This document shows, piece by piece, positions 1 to 7,965 of a stretch of 38,406 bases of DNA (position 1 is the stretch's first letter; the number at the start of each line of letters is the position of its first letter). Both the position numbers and the translations under genes were made by a program. The notes under the pieces are model-generated. The model was not told where the DNA came from. It ran no database searches and saw only the letters and a list, made by a program, of their open reading frames with translations. The DNA comes from Bryobacterales bacterium (GTDB taxonomy: Bacteria > Acidobacteriota > Terriglobia > Bryobacterales > Bryobacteraceae), in contig PLDF01000490.1 of assembly GCA_003135055.1 (NCBI GenBank), forward strand, positions 1 through 38,406. The letters run 5' to 3'.

Positions 1-2
1 CC

Positions 3-53
3 GCACACTTCGACATCCTACACAAGATAAGGGCGCTGGCAGGGAAGGGATAG
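3..53 (+). CDS. Possible C-terminal end of a gene entering from upstream
   Basis: The plus-strand frame starting at base 3 is open from the window edge and stops at TAG 51-53. It encodes 16 residues (AHFDILHKIRALAGKG) that look protein-like. There is too little sequence to name a family. It could equally be chance, because a second plus-strand frame is also open to about base 140. Confidence 0.25.
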   Translation, partial: AHFDILHKIRALAGKG

Positions 54-157
54 CGGCATCGGGCGGAGCGATCCCAGTGGATTTGGCGCGCTCGGTTCCG
101 CCGGCGGTTCGTGATCGGTTCCGGCGCTGCGGGAACTAATCCGGGAAAAGCCGCTCG

Positions 158-556
158 CTATGCGGGGGAAAATCGCGGCCCGTTACAGTTAGCTCTTCTC
201 ATTGCCACTTCGTCAAGCTCGTCTTGTTGGGTTCTCCTGAAGTGCTTAACCTCGGCATAGAAATTCTCGTCGCGCCATTCGACCTCTAAATCCGGGCTGT
301 CTCGCATCGTTACCTGAGCGCCGTTTTCAAGAAACATCAGAGCAACGCGGGCCTCGGACAGGTGGTTTATCACCTGAGTGCGGTTCGGAGCGTTCTGCCG
401 CAGCTTCCGCTCGTAGTTATCCACATCGAGAGCACCCGCCAACCTAAGGGTAGAGGCGGCATGATCGATGTCGAGGTTGGTTAAATCGTACATGGCGGCG
501 GACTGCATAGAAACCATTTTACCGTTTGTTTCAACGCTGATCCCCGCCAAGCTCAC
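158..556 (-). CDS. Short PD-(D/E)XK nuclease-like protein, possibly truncated
   Basis: Up to 132 aa. The second half carries a restriction-endonuclease-fold pattern: an early Glu in SEARVALMFLENGA, then SPDLEVEW, then FYAEVKHF. These match the E...D...ExK order of PD-(D/E)XK enzymes, in which the acidic residues and Lys bind metal and cut DNA. The protein ends about 20 residues after ExK, which is early for this fold, and the last residues (NCNGPRFSPA) look unlike a natural end, so the 3' part may be lost. The start is uncertain: GTG at 556, or ATG at 517 or 508. It lies downstream of the toxin-antitoxin remnant on the same strand, which fits accessory DNA. The fold call rests on motif reading only, and the function is unknown. 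Confidence 0.55.
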   Translation of the reverse strand: MSLAGISVETNGKMVSMQSAAMYDLTNLDIDHAASTLRLAGALDVDNYERKLRQNAPNRTQVINHLSEARVALMFLENGAQVTMRDSPDLEVEWRDENFYAEVKHFRRTQQDELDEVAMRRANCNGPRFSPA

Positions 557-628
557 CGGGGGACGACACTATTGCTCTTTATGGGCACAGATCGGCGCTT
601 TGCGCCACAGAGAAGCACAGCGGGGCGT

Positions 629-1052
629 TTACTGTTCCCACGGGTTGAAAACGGGCACGCGTGCCTTGTCGAAATCGCTCCGGTCGCGGGTGACAACCGT
701 CAGCCCGTGCTGAAGGGCTGTCGCGGCTATGATGAGGTCCGGCTGTGAAAACGTGTGGCCGGTTTTGCGGCCCTCTTCCACCAGAACGCGCCACCGGAAC
801 ATAATATCTTCGGTAACGGGCAACACCCGGTCATCGAACATGGGCCGGATTGTATGCGTAAGCCATTGAGTTAGGTCCGCCCGCTGTCTGCTCCCCTGGC
901 TCAGCAGTTCGATCCCGAAACGAAGCTCCGCGAGCGTCACGATGCTGATGTAAAGCTCGTCCAGTGGATTACTGGCTATGAACGCGAGCACCGTCGGCCC
1001 TGGTCTTAAGCGACGAATTTCCGAAAAAGTTGGTGTCGAGAAGCCACGCCAT
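629..1052 (-). pseudogene. vapC: VapC-family PIN-domain toxin, frameshifted near its start
   Basis: PIN-domain ribonucleases of the VapC/FitB type cleave RNA using a cluster of acidic residues. The ATG at 1052-1050 begins MAWLLDTNFF, the usual first acidic PIN motif (LDTN). After base 1023 the frame is wrong. One base further on, from GAA at 1021, the expected EIRRLRPGPTVLAFIA follows and the rest reads through to TAA at 629. That part contains the central Glu (TLAELRFGIELL) and the second acidic motif (FSQPDLIIAATALQHGL), ending VVTRDRSDF. The break is a net +1 (or -2) at TTTTTCGG, bases 1021-1028. The start codon overlaps the antitoxin stop (TGATG), the normal coupling in these modules. As sequenced, the toxin cannot be made from its own start. 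A sequencing error in the T run is the alternative. Confidence 0.85.
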
Positions 1053-1327
1053 CAGAATGTAACGTCACGCACGGGCATAGATAAACGAAAGCGGGGCGGT
1101 TCGATATCCAGTTCCCGGTAAGGTGAGGCCTGCAAAGCTGCGATCAGATCGGCGCCTGTCCGTTTGTCGCCTGATTCTGTAGTGTGTCCACTGGAGGGAG
1201 CGGGGGTTCTTCCTTCGAGGGCGTCAAGGGCGCGTTCGAGCACCTCGTCCGCGTCGTGGAAGTGGCCGGCCTGGATGTGCGCATTCACGCGCTGCACCAG
1301 CTCCGGCTTATGAATTTCAAGGTTCAT
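1052..1327 (-). CDS. Type II antitoxin (ParD/VapB-like) of the PIN toxin
   Basis: 91 aa from the ATG at 1327, chosen because GGAGGA (1333-1338) lies 5 bases upstream. A longer reading to 1396 has no such site. The N-terminal half (MNLEIHKPELVQRVNAHI, then HFHDADEVLERALDAL) looks like the short strand plus two helices of ribbon-helix-helix antitoxins. The C-terminal part, from about residue 45, is Pro/Ser/Thr-rich and then basic-acidic, as expected for a flexible toxin-wrapping tail. Its stop overlaps the toxin ATG. Such antitoxins neutralise the toxin and usually repress their own promoter. Since the partner toxin is frameshifted, this antitoxin may now be an orphan. The subfamily is not certain from sequence alone. 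Confidence 0.75.
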   Translation of the reverse strand: MNLEIHKPELVQRVNAHIQAGHFHDADEVLERALDALEGRTPAPSSGHTTESGDKRTGADLIAALQASPYRELDIEPPRFRLSMPVRDVTF

Positions 1328-1488
1328 TATCTTCCTCCATGCTGGTTTAAGTTTACCGTGCCGAACACCATACGCGGTTTTTCTTGCCGGTGTCATTTAG
1401 CTCGGACAGGGAAAAGCCTGTATGCGCTGCGTTCGTCCCGCCGAAAAGACTCCCGTCCCCACGATTTCCACCCGAGCCAAATTAACGA

Positions 1489-1605
1489 TCACGCCTCAGC
1501 AAAATAAATCGCCCCATTCCTTTCAATACGATACAGCCATTCCGCCCATGCAGCCTCAAACTCCCGTGCTAGATGTAAGTCAGTAGCGCGGCCCCATGGG
1601 CTGCG
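1489..1605 (-). pseudogene. Possible remnant: C-terminal fragment of an unknown protein
   Basis: A minus-strand frame ending at TGA 1491-1489 reads TDLHLAREFEAAWAEWLY, then RIERNGAIYFAEA. This is protein-like, with amphipathic helix character, but no start codon with a ribosome site was found. It runs upstream into a sequence resembling the GGCCCATGG repeats seen elsewhere in the window. It may be the tail of a gene cut off by a rearrangement. No family is recognised. Confidence 0.3.
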
Positions 1606-1622
1606 TTCCGAGGTGTAATCAA

Positions 1623-2345
1623 ATGGCATCCCCCGCACAATTAACCGCAAACGTCGCCAACGCTCAGCACTCCACCGGTCCCAAAACCGAAAAAGGCAAG
1701 CATCGCACCCGCCTCAACGCATATCGTCACGGCCTCACCGGCCAGATCTGCCTCCTCACCGCCGAGGAGAACGGGGCTTTCAACCTACACTGCACCGGCA
1801 TCCGCGAATCCCTCCAACCCGTGGGCGCTTTGGAAACCGAACTGGCGCAATCCATAGCGGAAGACCATTGGCGCCTCAAACGCGCCCGCGCCATCGAAAC
1901 CGGCATTTTCGCTGCTGGCGTGCTCGGTCAGCTGGGCCACCCCTACGGGGGAATCAGAGAAGACGCCGCCCAGGTTCCCATTGACGAAGCGCTCTCCAAA
2001 GCCCACACCTGGATCGCCAAGAGCGAAAACTTCCAGCTCCTCGCGCTGTATGAGCAGCGCATCCACCGCGCCATTGAGAAGAATATGGCCCAACTCCGTA
2101 CCCTGCGGGCCGAACGCCAAGCCATCCTTCAACAGGCGCTCGAAGATGCCCAACTGCTTGCCCAGCTTGCCTATAGCAAGGGCGAAAGCTACGATCCGGC
2201 TAACGACTTCCCGCCGGAGATTCTGGCAACTGGGTCTGATTTTTCGAGCGCCGGTATCCGCCGCCTGATCGCTCGAAATCGGCGCCTCACTGAGGCCCAC
2301 CACCTCTTGGTGGGGCAGCCAATCCTGCCTGCCAATCCTGCCTAA
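1623..2345 (+). CDS. Conserved protein of the acidobacterial STGPKT/NA-RHGLTG family
   Basis: 240 aa from the ATG at 1623, which has GAGGTG about 8 bases upstream. A GTG/ATG start at 1596 is possible but less likely. The N-terminus NAQHSTGPKTEKGKHRTRLN followed by AYRHGLTGQ is a signature I associate with a widely multiplied family of hypothetical proteins in Acidobacteriota and Planctomycetota. The middle (about residues 60-190) is predicted helical, with an acidic/aromatic pattern (AEDHWRLKRARAIE, LLALYEQRIHRAIEKNM, LRTLRAERQAILQQA) suggesting a coiled-coil bundle. There is no signal peptide and no membrane segment. It stands alone, flanked by intergenic repeats. The function is unknown and I do not infer one. 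Confidence 0.75.
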   Translation: MASPAQLTANVANAQHSTGPKTEKGKHRTRLNAYRHGLTGQICLLTAEENGAFNLHCTGIRESLQPVGALETELAQSIAEDHWRLKRARAIETGIFAAGVLGQLGHPYGGIREDAAQVPIDEALSKAHTWIAKSENFQLLALYEQRIHRAIEKNMAQLRTLRAERQAILQQALEDAQLLAQLAYSKGESYDPANDFPPEILATGSDFSSAGIRRLIARNRRLTEAHHLLVGQPILPANPA

Positions 2346-2808
2346 TGCCGCAGACTTCTCCGAAAGCCGCACCCACGTGGACCATCTCTGATCATTTCAA
2401 TTAGTTGCGAAGAATTATGTACGACAGACCTCCTGGTCTGTCGCTTCCCGTGGGCCCATTCATCCAACAGCCGCGCCAGCCCCGGGCAATCGTGGAGGCA
2501 AATCCCGGATGGCGGCGCCGAACGTGCAATATCGCCCGCAAGCGGCATGCGATCAGACCATCGTACCCCGGACCCGCGCCGGCCAAAACGTGTCCGCCAG
2601 AGCGTGGATACGGCGCGTTGAGGACCTGCGCCACATCCCAGCGGAGACGCAGGCGCCTCTCTGCGCCTCGGCGTCTCCGCGTCGAAAAAAAGCCACACCT
2701 GTTCCCCGCCCGGCACTCATCGGGACCCATGTGCGCACTGAAATTTCAGACGAAACCCGATTCCCGCCCTCTTCCATCTAAAATAAAAAGGTCCCTTCAG
2801 GTTAGCGA
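2346..2808. other. Intergenic region with one perfect hairpin and no convincing gene
   Basis: This 463-base gap contains the hairpin at 2422-2443, described separately. Around 2640-2690 the minus strand is rich in GGAGACG/GGCGCAGAG-like short repeats, typical of non-coding bacterial spacer sequence. Several open frames cross it on both strands, but they are low-complexity (Arg/Pro/Ala-rich), overlap one another, and lack ribosome sites. I see no clear sigma-70 promoter; AT-rich sequence at about 2779-2792 precedes the next gene. Confidence 0.6.
2422..2443. repeat. Perfect palindromic hairpin with TCCT loop
   Basis: CGACAGACC (2422-2430) and GGTCTGTCG (2435-2443) are perfect reverse complements around a TCCT loop. 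The GACAGACC arm is shared with the repeat elements at 7727, 7864 and 38391. The CC-TCCT-GG core is shared with the hairpin at 33712. This is a REP-like element and may also act as a transcription stop or RNA-stability structure. Confidence 0.8.
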
Positions 2809-5800
2809 ATGAAAATCATACTTGGATTGTGTCTCCTTACGCTCGTGTATTCGCCGGGCGCGTTCCCCCAAGCAGTGTCCGGATTCGGCGCGATTACCGG
2901 AGTCGTTCGCGATCCTTATGGCGATGGCCTTCCCGACACCGCGGTGGTGGTTTCGAATCCCACGTTCGGCTTCCGGCACAACATGACCACCACCGATGAT
3001 GGCGTGTTCAACATTGCGGACCTGGTCCCCGGCGCCGGGTATTCCCTCAAACTGACCCACAACGGATTTTCCGTCTTCTTACTCAACGATATCCGCGTTA
3101 CCCTTGGCGAAACCATGAATTTCAAGATCGTATTGCCCGTGCTGCCGCGGGAGGCCCGCGTGCAGCCGGCCCCCACGTATAGCGTTGCGGACGCGGTAAA
3201 ATTCGAGCTCTCCGCTACGGTTTCCGCCGCGCAGATCGATACGCTTCCCGTCGATGACCGCCGCGTGGATTCGCTGGTCGCGCTGGCGCCCGCCGCCACG
3301 GAAGCCCCCTCGGGCGTATTGGCGTTCCGCGGCGAGGGTTTCACGAATGCCTTCCTCGCCGATGGCGTCCTGGCCTCCAACACCTACTTCTATCGGAGTC
3401 CCGGCATCGCGCCGTTCGTCACCCAGGACGCCATCTCGGATTTGCACGTGGTTTCCGCTACCGGCTCCGCCGAATTCGGCCACTCCGCCGGCGGCTTCGT
3501 GAACGTGGCTACCCACATTGGAACCAAAAGCTACCACGGGGCTGCGTACGGATACTACAACAGCCAGGGCTTCAATGCCGCCGACCGTTACGCCCCTTCA
3601 TTCAGCCCCGACGCCAAGCTGAAGCAGTATGGCGTGAGCGCCGGCGGACCGGCAATTTCCAAGATGTTCTGGTTCTTCAACGGCGAAGTTGCGCAACACT
3701 CGTCTCAAGGCCTCAACCTCATCTCCAATCCACTGATCGGAAACGCAGCCGGAACGGCGGTGGCGCCCTCCAACTGCATCTCGCCGGCTACCGCGGCGCA
3801 GTGTACGGCCGCCATCGCTTTCGTCAATGCGCAGTTGAATCGCGTGGTCCCGAGCTCTTTGCGCTCGGACACAGGCTTGGCCAGACTCGACTACCGCCTG
3901 ACTCCGGGCAATGCCTTCAGCGTTGAGGGAGCCGCCATGCACGCGCACGCCCCGGATGGGTCGGTCAACCAGCAGGTGTCGACTAACGGCGAGCTGCTGG
4001 GCAACAACGGAACCTACACCGACGAAACGCGCTTCGGCAAGGCGTCTTATACTGCCACCCCAGGCGGCAATGCCGTCAACGAAGTCCGCGCCGCCTGGTA
4101 TCACGACCGCTTCTCGGACTATGAAGATCCCGCGCTGCTGCCCTCCACCGGACCGCTTGGCATCACCATCGCCGGTACGCCTATTGGCGGCAATCCGGCC
4201 TATCCCATGGTGATCAGCGAGCAGCGATGGCAATTCCTCGACCATCTCGCCGCTGCCATCGGCACACACTCGCTGACGTTTGGCGGCGAATATATCAGAA
4301 ACCAGGATAAGACCGCGCAGATCTATGCCCGCTCCGGCTCGTTCGACTTTCCCTCGCTCACCGCCTTCGCCGAGGATTTCAGCGGCAACACCCTGGCGCG
4401 CCGCAGCTACGAAGATTTCAACCAAGGCTTCGGACAGCCCGTGGTGAGCGTCAAGACTCAGGAAATTGGAGCCTACGCGCAGGATGTCTGGAGACCCCTG
4501 CCGCGCCTGACCTTCGACGCGGGCGTGCATTGGGAAAAAGTGCTCTTTCCCTATCCCGCCTATACCAGTGCCAGCTTTTATGAAACCGGCTCCATTCCAT
4601 CCACCAGCACCGACTTTTCTCCGCGCGCCGGCATAGCCTACCAACTGGACGGCCGCACCGTGGTCCGCCTCGGCTTCGGCTCTTATTACCAGCCGTACTC
4701 GGGCGAGTTGGTGGAAGCCCTGTATACCGGTAATGGAATTAATCAGGCCTCCATCACGCTGCTTCCGAACCAGCCGGGCAACCAGGTTTTCCCGAAGATT
4801 TATGCCACCACGCTCACCACCTTTGCTTCGGGCTCGCAGAATGTCGTCTACCCGTTAAACAAGTTCCGCAACCAATACAGCGAGCAGGCCACGCTCGCCA
4901 TCGAGCGGACTGTGGCGAGGGACACTACCATCGCCGTTAGCGTCCTGCAGAGCCGCGGCGTAAGGTTGTTTACCCAGGCCGACCAGAACCTGGCCCCCTT
5001 CAGCTCCACCAAGGTCTATACCATCGACGATTCCAGCGGCGCCCCAACCGGAAACTACTATTTCTCTTCCATGTATGCCGGGAAGGCGGTCGGCACCAAC
5101 TTCGCGCACGTCTATCAACTCGAGGGTTCCGGCGCGTCCCGCTACGACGCGGCCGTGGCTCAGGTGCGCAGGCGAATGTCGCACGGCCTTGGCGTTCAGG
5201 TTTCGTACACCTGGTCTCACGCCATCGACAATGTAAGCGGGCCGCCGGTTGTTGGGGGCGCCACCACAGCCACTTTCATACCCGGCGATTATCGCGACGA
5301 TCAGGGCGATTCCCCGTTCGATCAGCGTAACCGCGCCGTCGTGAACTGGACGTGGCAGCCCACCGTGACCGCCGGCGATTCCCCGGTGGCGCGTTTTGTG
5401 CTCAACGGCTGGCAGATCTCCGGCATAGCAACCGTGGCTTCCGGTTTGCCGGAAACGCCGCTCGTGATCGTCAACGGCCAACAATTTGCCTCGGGGACCA
5501 ACAACGCCACGCCCAGCATCACCATGGAATACGTCAACTCGCTCAATGGCTCCGGCGGCTGGAACCGCGTTCCGTTTGAGGATGTCGGGAGCCTGCGCAC
5601 CAGCGCTCAATACGTTGTGAACGCGCGCGTGGCTAAGGTGCTGCCGTTCACCGATCGCATCAAGGGAATACTGACGTTCGAGGCCTTCAACGCTCTGAAT
5701 AATCAGTACAGCACCAGTCTCAATACCATCGCTTATACCGCCACGCTGGGCGTGCTCCGGCCGGTAGCCGGCGTGGGAACGGGCAACGCCGCCGATGGGT

Positions 5801-5856
5801 ACCCGTACGGAACCAATGCCCGCCGCGCACAGGTGGGGTTACGAATCGTATTTTGA
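2809..5856 (+). CDS. TonB-dependent receptor with N-terminal carboxypeptidase-regulatory-like domain
   Basis: 1015 aa outer-membrane protein. Residues 1-21 are a signal peptide (MKIILGLCLLTLVYSPGAFP, cleaved near QA). Residues about 27-110 form a carboxypeptidase-regulatory-like beta-sandwich (ITGVVRDPYGDGLPDTAVVV, then DDGVFNIADLVPGAGYSL). A plug domain follows (DTLPVDDRRVDSLVALAPA, GEGFTNAFLADGV, SATGSAEFGHSAGGFVNVAT). The rest is a beta-barrel ending in Phe (RRAQVGLRIVF), as expected for outer-membrane assembly. This architecture matches the Oar-like receptors that are highly expanded in Acidobacteriota. They are thought to import or sense large ligands using TonB energy, but the ligand here cannot be read from sequence. 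The gene lies 15 bases upstream of the NHL-repeat gene, so the two are probably co-transcribed. The ribosome site is weak. Confidence 0.9.
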   Translation: MKIILGLCLLTLVYSPGAFPQAVSGFGAITGVVRDPYGDGLPDTAVVVSNPTFGFRHNMTTTDDGVFNIADLVPGAGYSLKLTHNGFSVFLLNDIRVTLGETMNFKIVLPVLPREARVQPAPTYSVADAVKFELSATVSAAQIDTLPVDDRRVDSLVALAPAATEAPSGVLAFRGEGFTNAFLADGVLASNTYFYRSPGIAPFVTQDAISDLHVVSATGSAEFGHSAGGFVNVATHIGTKSYHGAAYGYYNSQGFNAADRYAPSFSPDAKLKQYGVSAGGPAISKMFWFFNGEVAQHSSQGLNLISNPLIGNAAGTAVAPSNCISPATAAQCTAAIAFVNAQLNRVVPSSLRSDTGLARLDYRLTPGNAFSVEGAAMHAHAPDGSVNQQVSTNGELLGNNGTYTDETRFGKASYTATPGGNAVNEVRAAWYHDRFSDYEDPALLPSTGPLGITIAGTPIGGNPAYPMVISEQRWQFLDHLAAAIGTHSLTFGGEYIRNQDKTAQIYARSGSFDFPSLTAFAEDFSGNTLARRSYEDFNQGFGQPVVSVKTQEIGAYAQDVWRPLPRLTFDAGVHWEKVLFPYPAYTSASFYETGSIPSTSTDFSPRAGIAYQLDGRTVVRLGFGSYYQPYSGELVEALYTGNGINQASITLLPNQPGNQVFPKIYATTLTTFASGSQNVVYPLNKFRNQYSEQATLAIERTVARDTTIAVSVLQSRGVRLFTQADQNLAPFSSTKVYTIDDSSGAPTGNYYFSSMYAGKAVGTNFAHVYQLEGSGASRYDAAVAQVRRRMSHGLGVQVSYTWSHAIDNVSGPPVVGGATTATFIPGDYRDDQGDSPFDQRNRAVVNWTWQPTVTAGDSPVARFVLNGWQISGIATVASGLPETPLVIVNGQQFASGTNNATPSITMEYVNSLNGSGGWNRVPFEDVGSLRTSAQYVVNARVAKVLPFTDRIKGILTFEAFNALNNQYSTSLNTIAYTATLGVLRPVAGVGTGNAADGYPYGTNARRAQVGLRIVF

Positions 5857-5871
5857 ACCAGGAGGTTTCGC

Positions 5872-7719
5872 ATGTCTCGTTACTTATTCGCATTCTTAAC
5901 TCTGCCCGCATTGGGTCTGGCGCAGATTTCCGATTACACCATCAACACCGTCATCGGCCTCAGTACAGCCAGCGTCCTGGGCGACGCGGGGCCTGCGAAT
6001 GCCGCGGAATTGAGTAATCCCATTGGTCTGTGGTTCGACTCGTCCCACAACCTGTACATCGCCGATAGCGGGTTCAATCGCGTTCGAGTGGTGACGGGCG
6101 GCACGGGCACGGGCACTATTAACACCGTGGCCGGCGATGGCACTCCCGCCTGGATGGGCGACGGCGGCTTGGCCACCGCCGCTAACCTTTACGCTCCGTT
6201 CAAGGCCATCCCCGATTCGTCGGGCAACATATACATTTCAGACGTGGCCAATCAAGTGGTCCGCATGGTCACCAAGAGCACCGGTAATATCTCCACTTTT
6301 GCGGGCACGAACTGTTGTTATGGTTTCGCCGGCGATGGCGGCCCCGCCAATGCCGCCGTGCTCAACCACCCCGTTGGCCTCGCCTTCGATTCTTCCGGCA
6401 ATCTCTACATTGGCGATAGCAACAACAACCGCATCCGCATGGTGTCGCCCAACGGGACTATCACCACCGTGGCCGGCAACGGCAACCCGGGATTCTCCGG
6501 CGACGGCGGCCCGGCGACTAACGCCGAATTGAACTCGCCATTCGGCATTGCCTTCGATCCTTACGGCAACCTCTACATCGCCGACAGCGGCAACAATCGC
6601 ATCCGCGTGCTGCTGACCAACGGACACATCGCCACTGTGGCAGGCAACGGAACGGCCGGTTATTCGGGCGACATGATCCCCGCCACAACCGCGGAGCTGA
6701 ACGCGCCTTTCGACGTGGCGTTCGACCCTTACGGCAACCTTTACATCGCGGATACCAATAACTTCCGCATCCGCAAAGTAAACACCAACGGCACTATCTT
6801 GACTATCGGCGGCGGCACCGGGGCGGGTTACTCGGGCGATGGCTTCATTGGAACCAATTCCAAGCTGGGTTTTCCCGCCGGCGTCGTAGTGGATAGCTCA
6901 AACGACGTCTACATCGCGGATTCCGTGAATAACGTGATCCGCGAGCTCACGCCCTACCCGCCTTCTGTCAATTCGGGCGGCGTCTTGACCGCGAGCGCGT
7001 TCGGCGCGTTCAACAGTATCGCGCCCGGCTCGTGGATCGAGATCTACGGCAGCGACCTTTCCTTTAGCAATCGCTCCTGGACCACGGCCGACTTCACGGG
7101 CGGCGGCTTGATCGGCCCCACGTCGCTCGACGGAGTCACTGTCACCATTGGCGGACAGCCGGCCTACATCGACTACATCAGCGGCGGCCAGATCGACGCG
7201 CAGGTTCCCTACACTGTCACTCCCGGAGCGCAGCAGCTGACTGTAAAGACCGCGGCCGGCGCCGCGCTTGTAGCCGCTACCGTGACGGTCAACGCGGTCC
7301 AGCCGGGCATGTACGCTCCACCGTCGTTCAAGGTGGGTGGATTCCAATACGTGGGCGCGCTGTTCTCCGATGGAGTCACATACGCTATGCCGCCCGGAGA
7401 AGTCGCCGGCATACCTTCGCGGCGGGCCGTTCCCGGCGATATCGTCACTCTTTATGGCGTTGGGTTTGGCCCGGTGACGCCCAATATCCCCGCCGGGCAG
7501 ATCGTTCAGCCGGGGCAGGTCGACTCTCTGCCATCGTTCCAAATCTCCATTGGTGGCACGCCCGCCATGGTCAAGTATGCGGGACTCGCTCCGAATACCA
7601 TCGGGCTCTATCAGTTCAACGTAGTCGTACCCAATGTGACAGCCAGCGACACCGCATCGGTGACCTTCAGTATCGGCGGCGTCGGCGGGACGCAGAGCCT
7701 GCATATCGCCGTGCAGTAA
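5872..7719 (+). CDS. Exported NHL-repeat beta-propeller with TIGR03437 C-terminal domain
   Basis: 615 aa. AGGAGG (5862-5867) sits 4 bases before the ATG. A short signal peptide (MSRYLFAFLTLPALGLAQ) is followed by six NHL repeats over about residues 35-360. They are recognisable as hydrophobic-Asp-x-x-Gly-Asn-Leu-Tyr-Ile-Ala-Asp blocks (for example FDPYGNLYIADSGNNRIRV) separated by AGNGxxGxSGDGGPAxxAEL linkers. Six NHL repeats normally close one propeller. From about residue 365 the Solibacter-type C-terminal domain follows (IAPGSWIEIYGSDLS, YIDYISGGQIDAQVPY, GDIVTLYGVGFGPVTP, YQFNVVVP). Such tails are common on exported acidobacterial proteins and probably serve surface attachment or sorting, but their role is not established. 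Coupling to the receptor suggests a surface binding partner; this is inference. The 3' end is duplicated downstream. Confidence 0.88.
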   Translation: MSRYLFAFLTLPALGLAQISDYTINTVIGLSTASVLGDAGPANAAELSNPIGLWFDSSHNLYIADSGFNRVRVVTGGTGTGTINTVAGDGTPAWMGDGGLATAANLYAPFKAIPDSSGNIYISDVANQVVRMVTKSTGNISTFAGTNCCYGFAGDGGPANAAVLNHPVGLAFDSSGNLYIGDSNNNRIRMVSPNGTITTVAGNGNPGFSGDGGPATNAELNSPFGIAFDPYGNLYIADSGNNRIRVLLTNGHIATVAGNGTAGYSGDMIPATTAELNAPFDVAFDPYGNLYIADTNNFRIRKVNTNGTILTIGGGTGAGYSGDGFIGTNSKLGFPAGVVVDSSNDVYIADSVNNVIRELTPYPPSVNSGGVLTASAFGAFNSIAPGSWIEIYGSDLSFSNRSWTTADFTGGGLIGPTSLDGVTVTIGGQPAYIDYISGGQIDAQVPYTVTPGAQQLTVKTAAGAALVAATVTVNAVQPGMYAPPSFKVGGFQYVGALFSDGVTYAMPPGEVAGIPSRRAVPGDIVTLYGVGFGPVTPNIPAGQIVQPGQVDSLPSFQISIGGTPAMVKYAGLAPNTIGLYQFNVVVPNVTASDTASVTFSIGGVGGTQSLHIAVQ

Positions 7720-7965
7720 GCGGGTAGGACAGACCATCGTCTTTCGTGGTCTGTCATGCTTGGCCGGAAGCTGAGCGCTGCCGCCTGACAGACGACAAAA
7801 CCCGATCGTCTGTCCCACTTAGCCCTGCATATCGCCGTGCAATAGGCTGGTGAAGCCTGGTGGGACAGACCATCGTCCTTCGTGGTCTGTCATGCTTTGC
7901 CGGAAGCTGAGCGCTGCCGCCTGACAGACGACAAAACCCGATCGTCTGTCCCACTCATCACTCAG
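7699..7965. repeat. Tandem duplication of a two-hairpin (BIME-like) element carrying the end of the NHL gene
   Basis: Two copies lie in tandem between convergent genes (stops at 7719 and 7962). Each contains the hairpin GACAGACCA/TGGTCTGTC, a spacer of about 30 bases (CCGGAAGCTGAGCGCTGCCG), and a second hairpin GACAGACGA/TCGTCTGTC around CAAAACCCGA. The core copies are about 7727-7817 and 7864-7954. The upstream flank CTGCATATCGCCGTGCA, which is the last codons of the NHL gene, is repeated before copy 2 (about 7824-7840), so gene end plus element were duplicated together. Copies differ at few positions. The element may also stop transcription from both sides. Confidence 0.85.

Noticed and set aside
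3598..4644. Long minus-strand open frame of 348 codons inside the receptor gene
   Set aside because: Mirror frame of a high-GC gene; Gly/Arg/Val-rich, no domain, no ribosome site.
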